Positions 6,093 through 9,832 of a DNA stretch of 9,832 nt are shown here, one piece after another. Position 1 is the stretch's first letter, and every line of letters begins with the position of its first letter. Source of the stretch: Alphaproteobacteria bacterium (GTDB lineage Bacteria; Pseudomonadota; Alphaproteobacteria; ATCC43930; CGMCC-115725); NCBI GenBank assembly GCA_030039775.1, contig JASHUX010000237.1, positions 1 through 9,832 of the forward strand. Direction: 5' to 3'. Made by a program: the position numbers and the translations under genes. A model generated the notes under the pieces. It had not been told where the DNA came from and made no database searches. It saw only the letters and a list, made by a program, of their open reading frames with translations.

Positions 6093-6120
6093 AACATAGT
6101 GAACAAAGATAGAACTTCAA
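6093..6120 (-). promoter_or_regulatory. Predicted promoter reading toward the SDR gene
   Basis: On the minus strand TTGAAG (complement of 6115-6120) and TATGTT (complement of 6093-6098) are 16 bases apart. A perfect LexA-type box occupies the spacer, the same arrangement as at recA. The first gene downstream is the SDR gene, about 230 bases away. Confidence 0.5.
6101..6115. promoter_or_regulatory. Second LexA-type box, GTTC-N7-GTTC
   Basis: The plus strand reads GAAC at 6101-6104 and GAAC at 6112-6115 with seven bases between; the minus strand reads GTTCTATCTTTGTTC. Compared with the recA box (GTTCGTTTTTTGTTC), both GTTC halves, the third spacer base and the last three spacer bases (TTT) agree. 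It is intergenic and sits between promoter boxes, which argues against chance. Confidence 0.6.
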
Positions 6121-6132
6121 GACCCAACTTGC

Positions 6133-6156
6133 GGGGCGGACGCGACCTGCCGCCCC
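6133..6156 (-). terminator. Possible weak terminator of the recF-gyrB unit
   Basis: A 7-bp stem pairs 6133-6139 (GGGGCGG) with 6150-6156 around a 10-nt loop, 40 bases past the last gene of the gyrB unit. No T run follows on the minus strand, so intrinsic termination would be weak. Confidence 0.3.
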
Positions 6157-6195
6157 TGCCCATATCTGTCGAAATTCCGAAGCTCGAGGTTTAGG

Positions 6196-9832
<3,637 letters not shown>

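Larger units (their letters stand above)
5855..6195. other. 341-base region without a convincing gene
   Basis: No ORF with a ribosome binding site and coding character was found on either strand. On the minus strand the only ATG (complement of 6095-6097) lies in the predicted -10 box and opens a five-codon frame. The region holds, right to left: a weak hairpin (6133-6156), a promoter with a LexA-type box (6093-6120), the repeat AGACACCG (6023-6030 and 6050-6057), and a stretch with CCTGTTT at 5913-5919 and 5924-5930, which on the minus strand reads as spaced CAGG-A-rich units. It could be a long SDR leader, a small RNA, or degraded spacer. Confidence 0.6.

Noticed and set aside
6058..6099. 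A 13-codon plus-strand ORF beginning at ATG 6058
   Set aside because: No ribosome binding site and no gene downstream on that strand to act as a leader peptide for.

Overview
The window is a chromosomal housekeeping segment of a high-GC alphaproteobacterium. Evidence for the class: the RecA and RpoH sequences are of alphaproteobacterial type, the recA promoter carries the class-typical direct-repeat LexA box GTTC-N7-GTTC, and recF-gyrB are arranged as in the dnaN-recF-gyrB cluster common in bacteria. I cannot assign a genus. No tRNA, rRNA, CRISPR array, insertion sequence or phage gene was seen, and the coding style is uniform.

Layout. (1) 3-680 (+) is the 3' part of a branched-chain amino-acid type ABC transporter binding protein; a bidirectional terminator (693-725) separates it from the convergent recA. 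(2) recA (745-1827, -) has a promoter with a perfect LexA box in its -35/-10 spacer. (3) 2064-2507 (+) is a small exported SnoaL/NTF2-like protein, divergent from recA. It converges, over a short hairpin, on a two-gene minus-strand unit: a single-domain MetE-like zinc methyltransferase (2738-3886) followed by a 68-residue protein of unknown function (2517-2723). (4) rpoH (3971-4852, -) encodes heat-shock sigma-32, with its own terminator downstream and a leader of about 130 nt containing a hairpin near the ribosome binding site. (5) 5141-5854 (-) is a short-chain dehydrogenase/reductase-like protein without the usual Tyr/Lys catalytic pair. (6) 5855-6195 is a 341-base stretch without a convincing gene. 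It contains a second perfect GTTC-N7-GTTC box inside a good -35/-10 pair that points toward the SDR gene. (7) 6196-9832 (-) is a tight unit: recF (5' end outside the window), gyrB, and a small three-helix membrane protein whose ATG overlaps the gyrB stop.

How the genes fit together. RecA (recombination, SOS activation), RecF (RecA loading at gaps) and GyrB (supercoiling) form a DNA-maintenance theme; RpoH runs the heat-shock response. The transport, SnoaL-like, MetE-like and SDR genes look like independent metabolic units. The best lead for something undescribed is the second LexA-type box at 6101-6115: a DNA-damage promoter reading into a 240-nt untranslated region (possible small RNA or long leader) ahead of the atypical SDR gene. 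The rpoH leader, with competing pairing options for a CU-rich segment, is the second lead.
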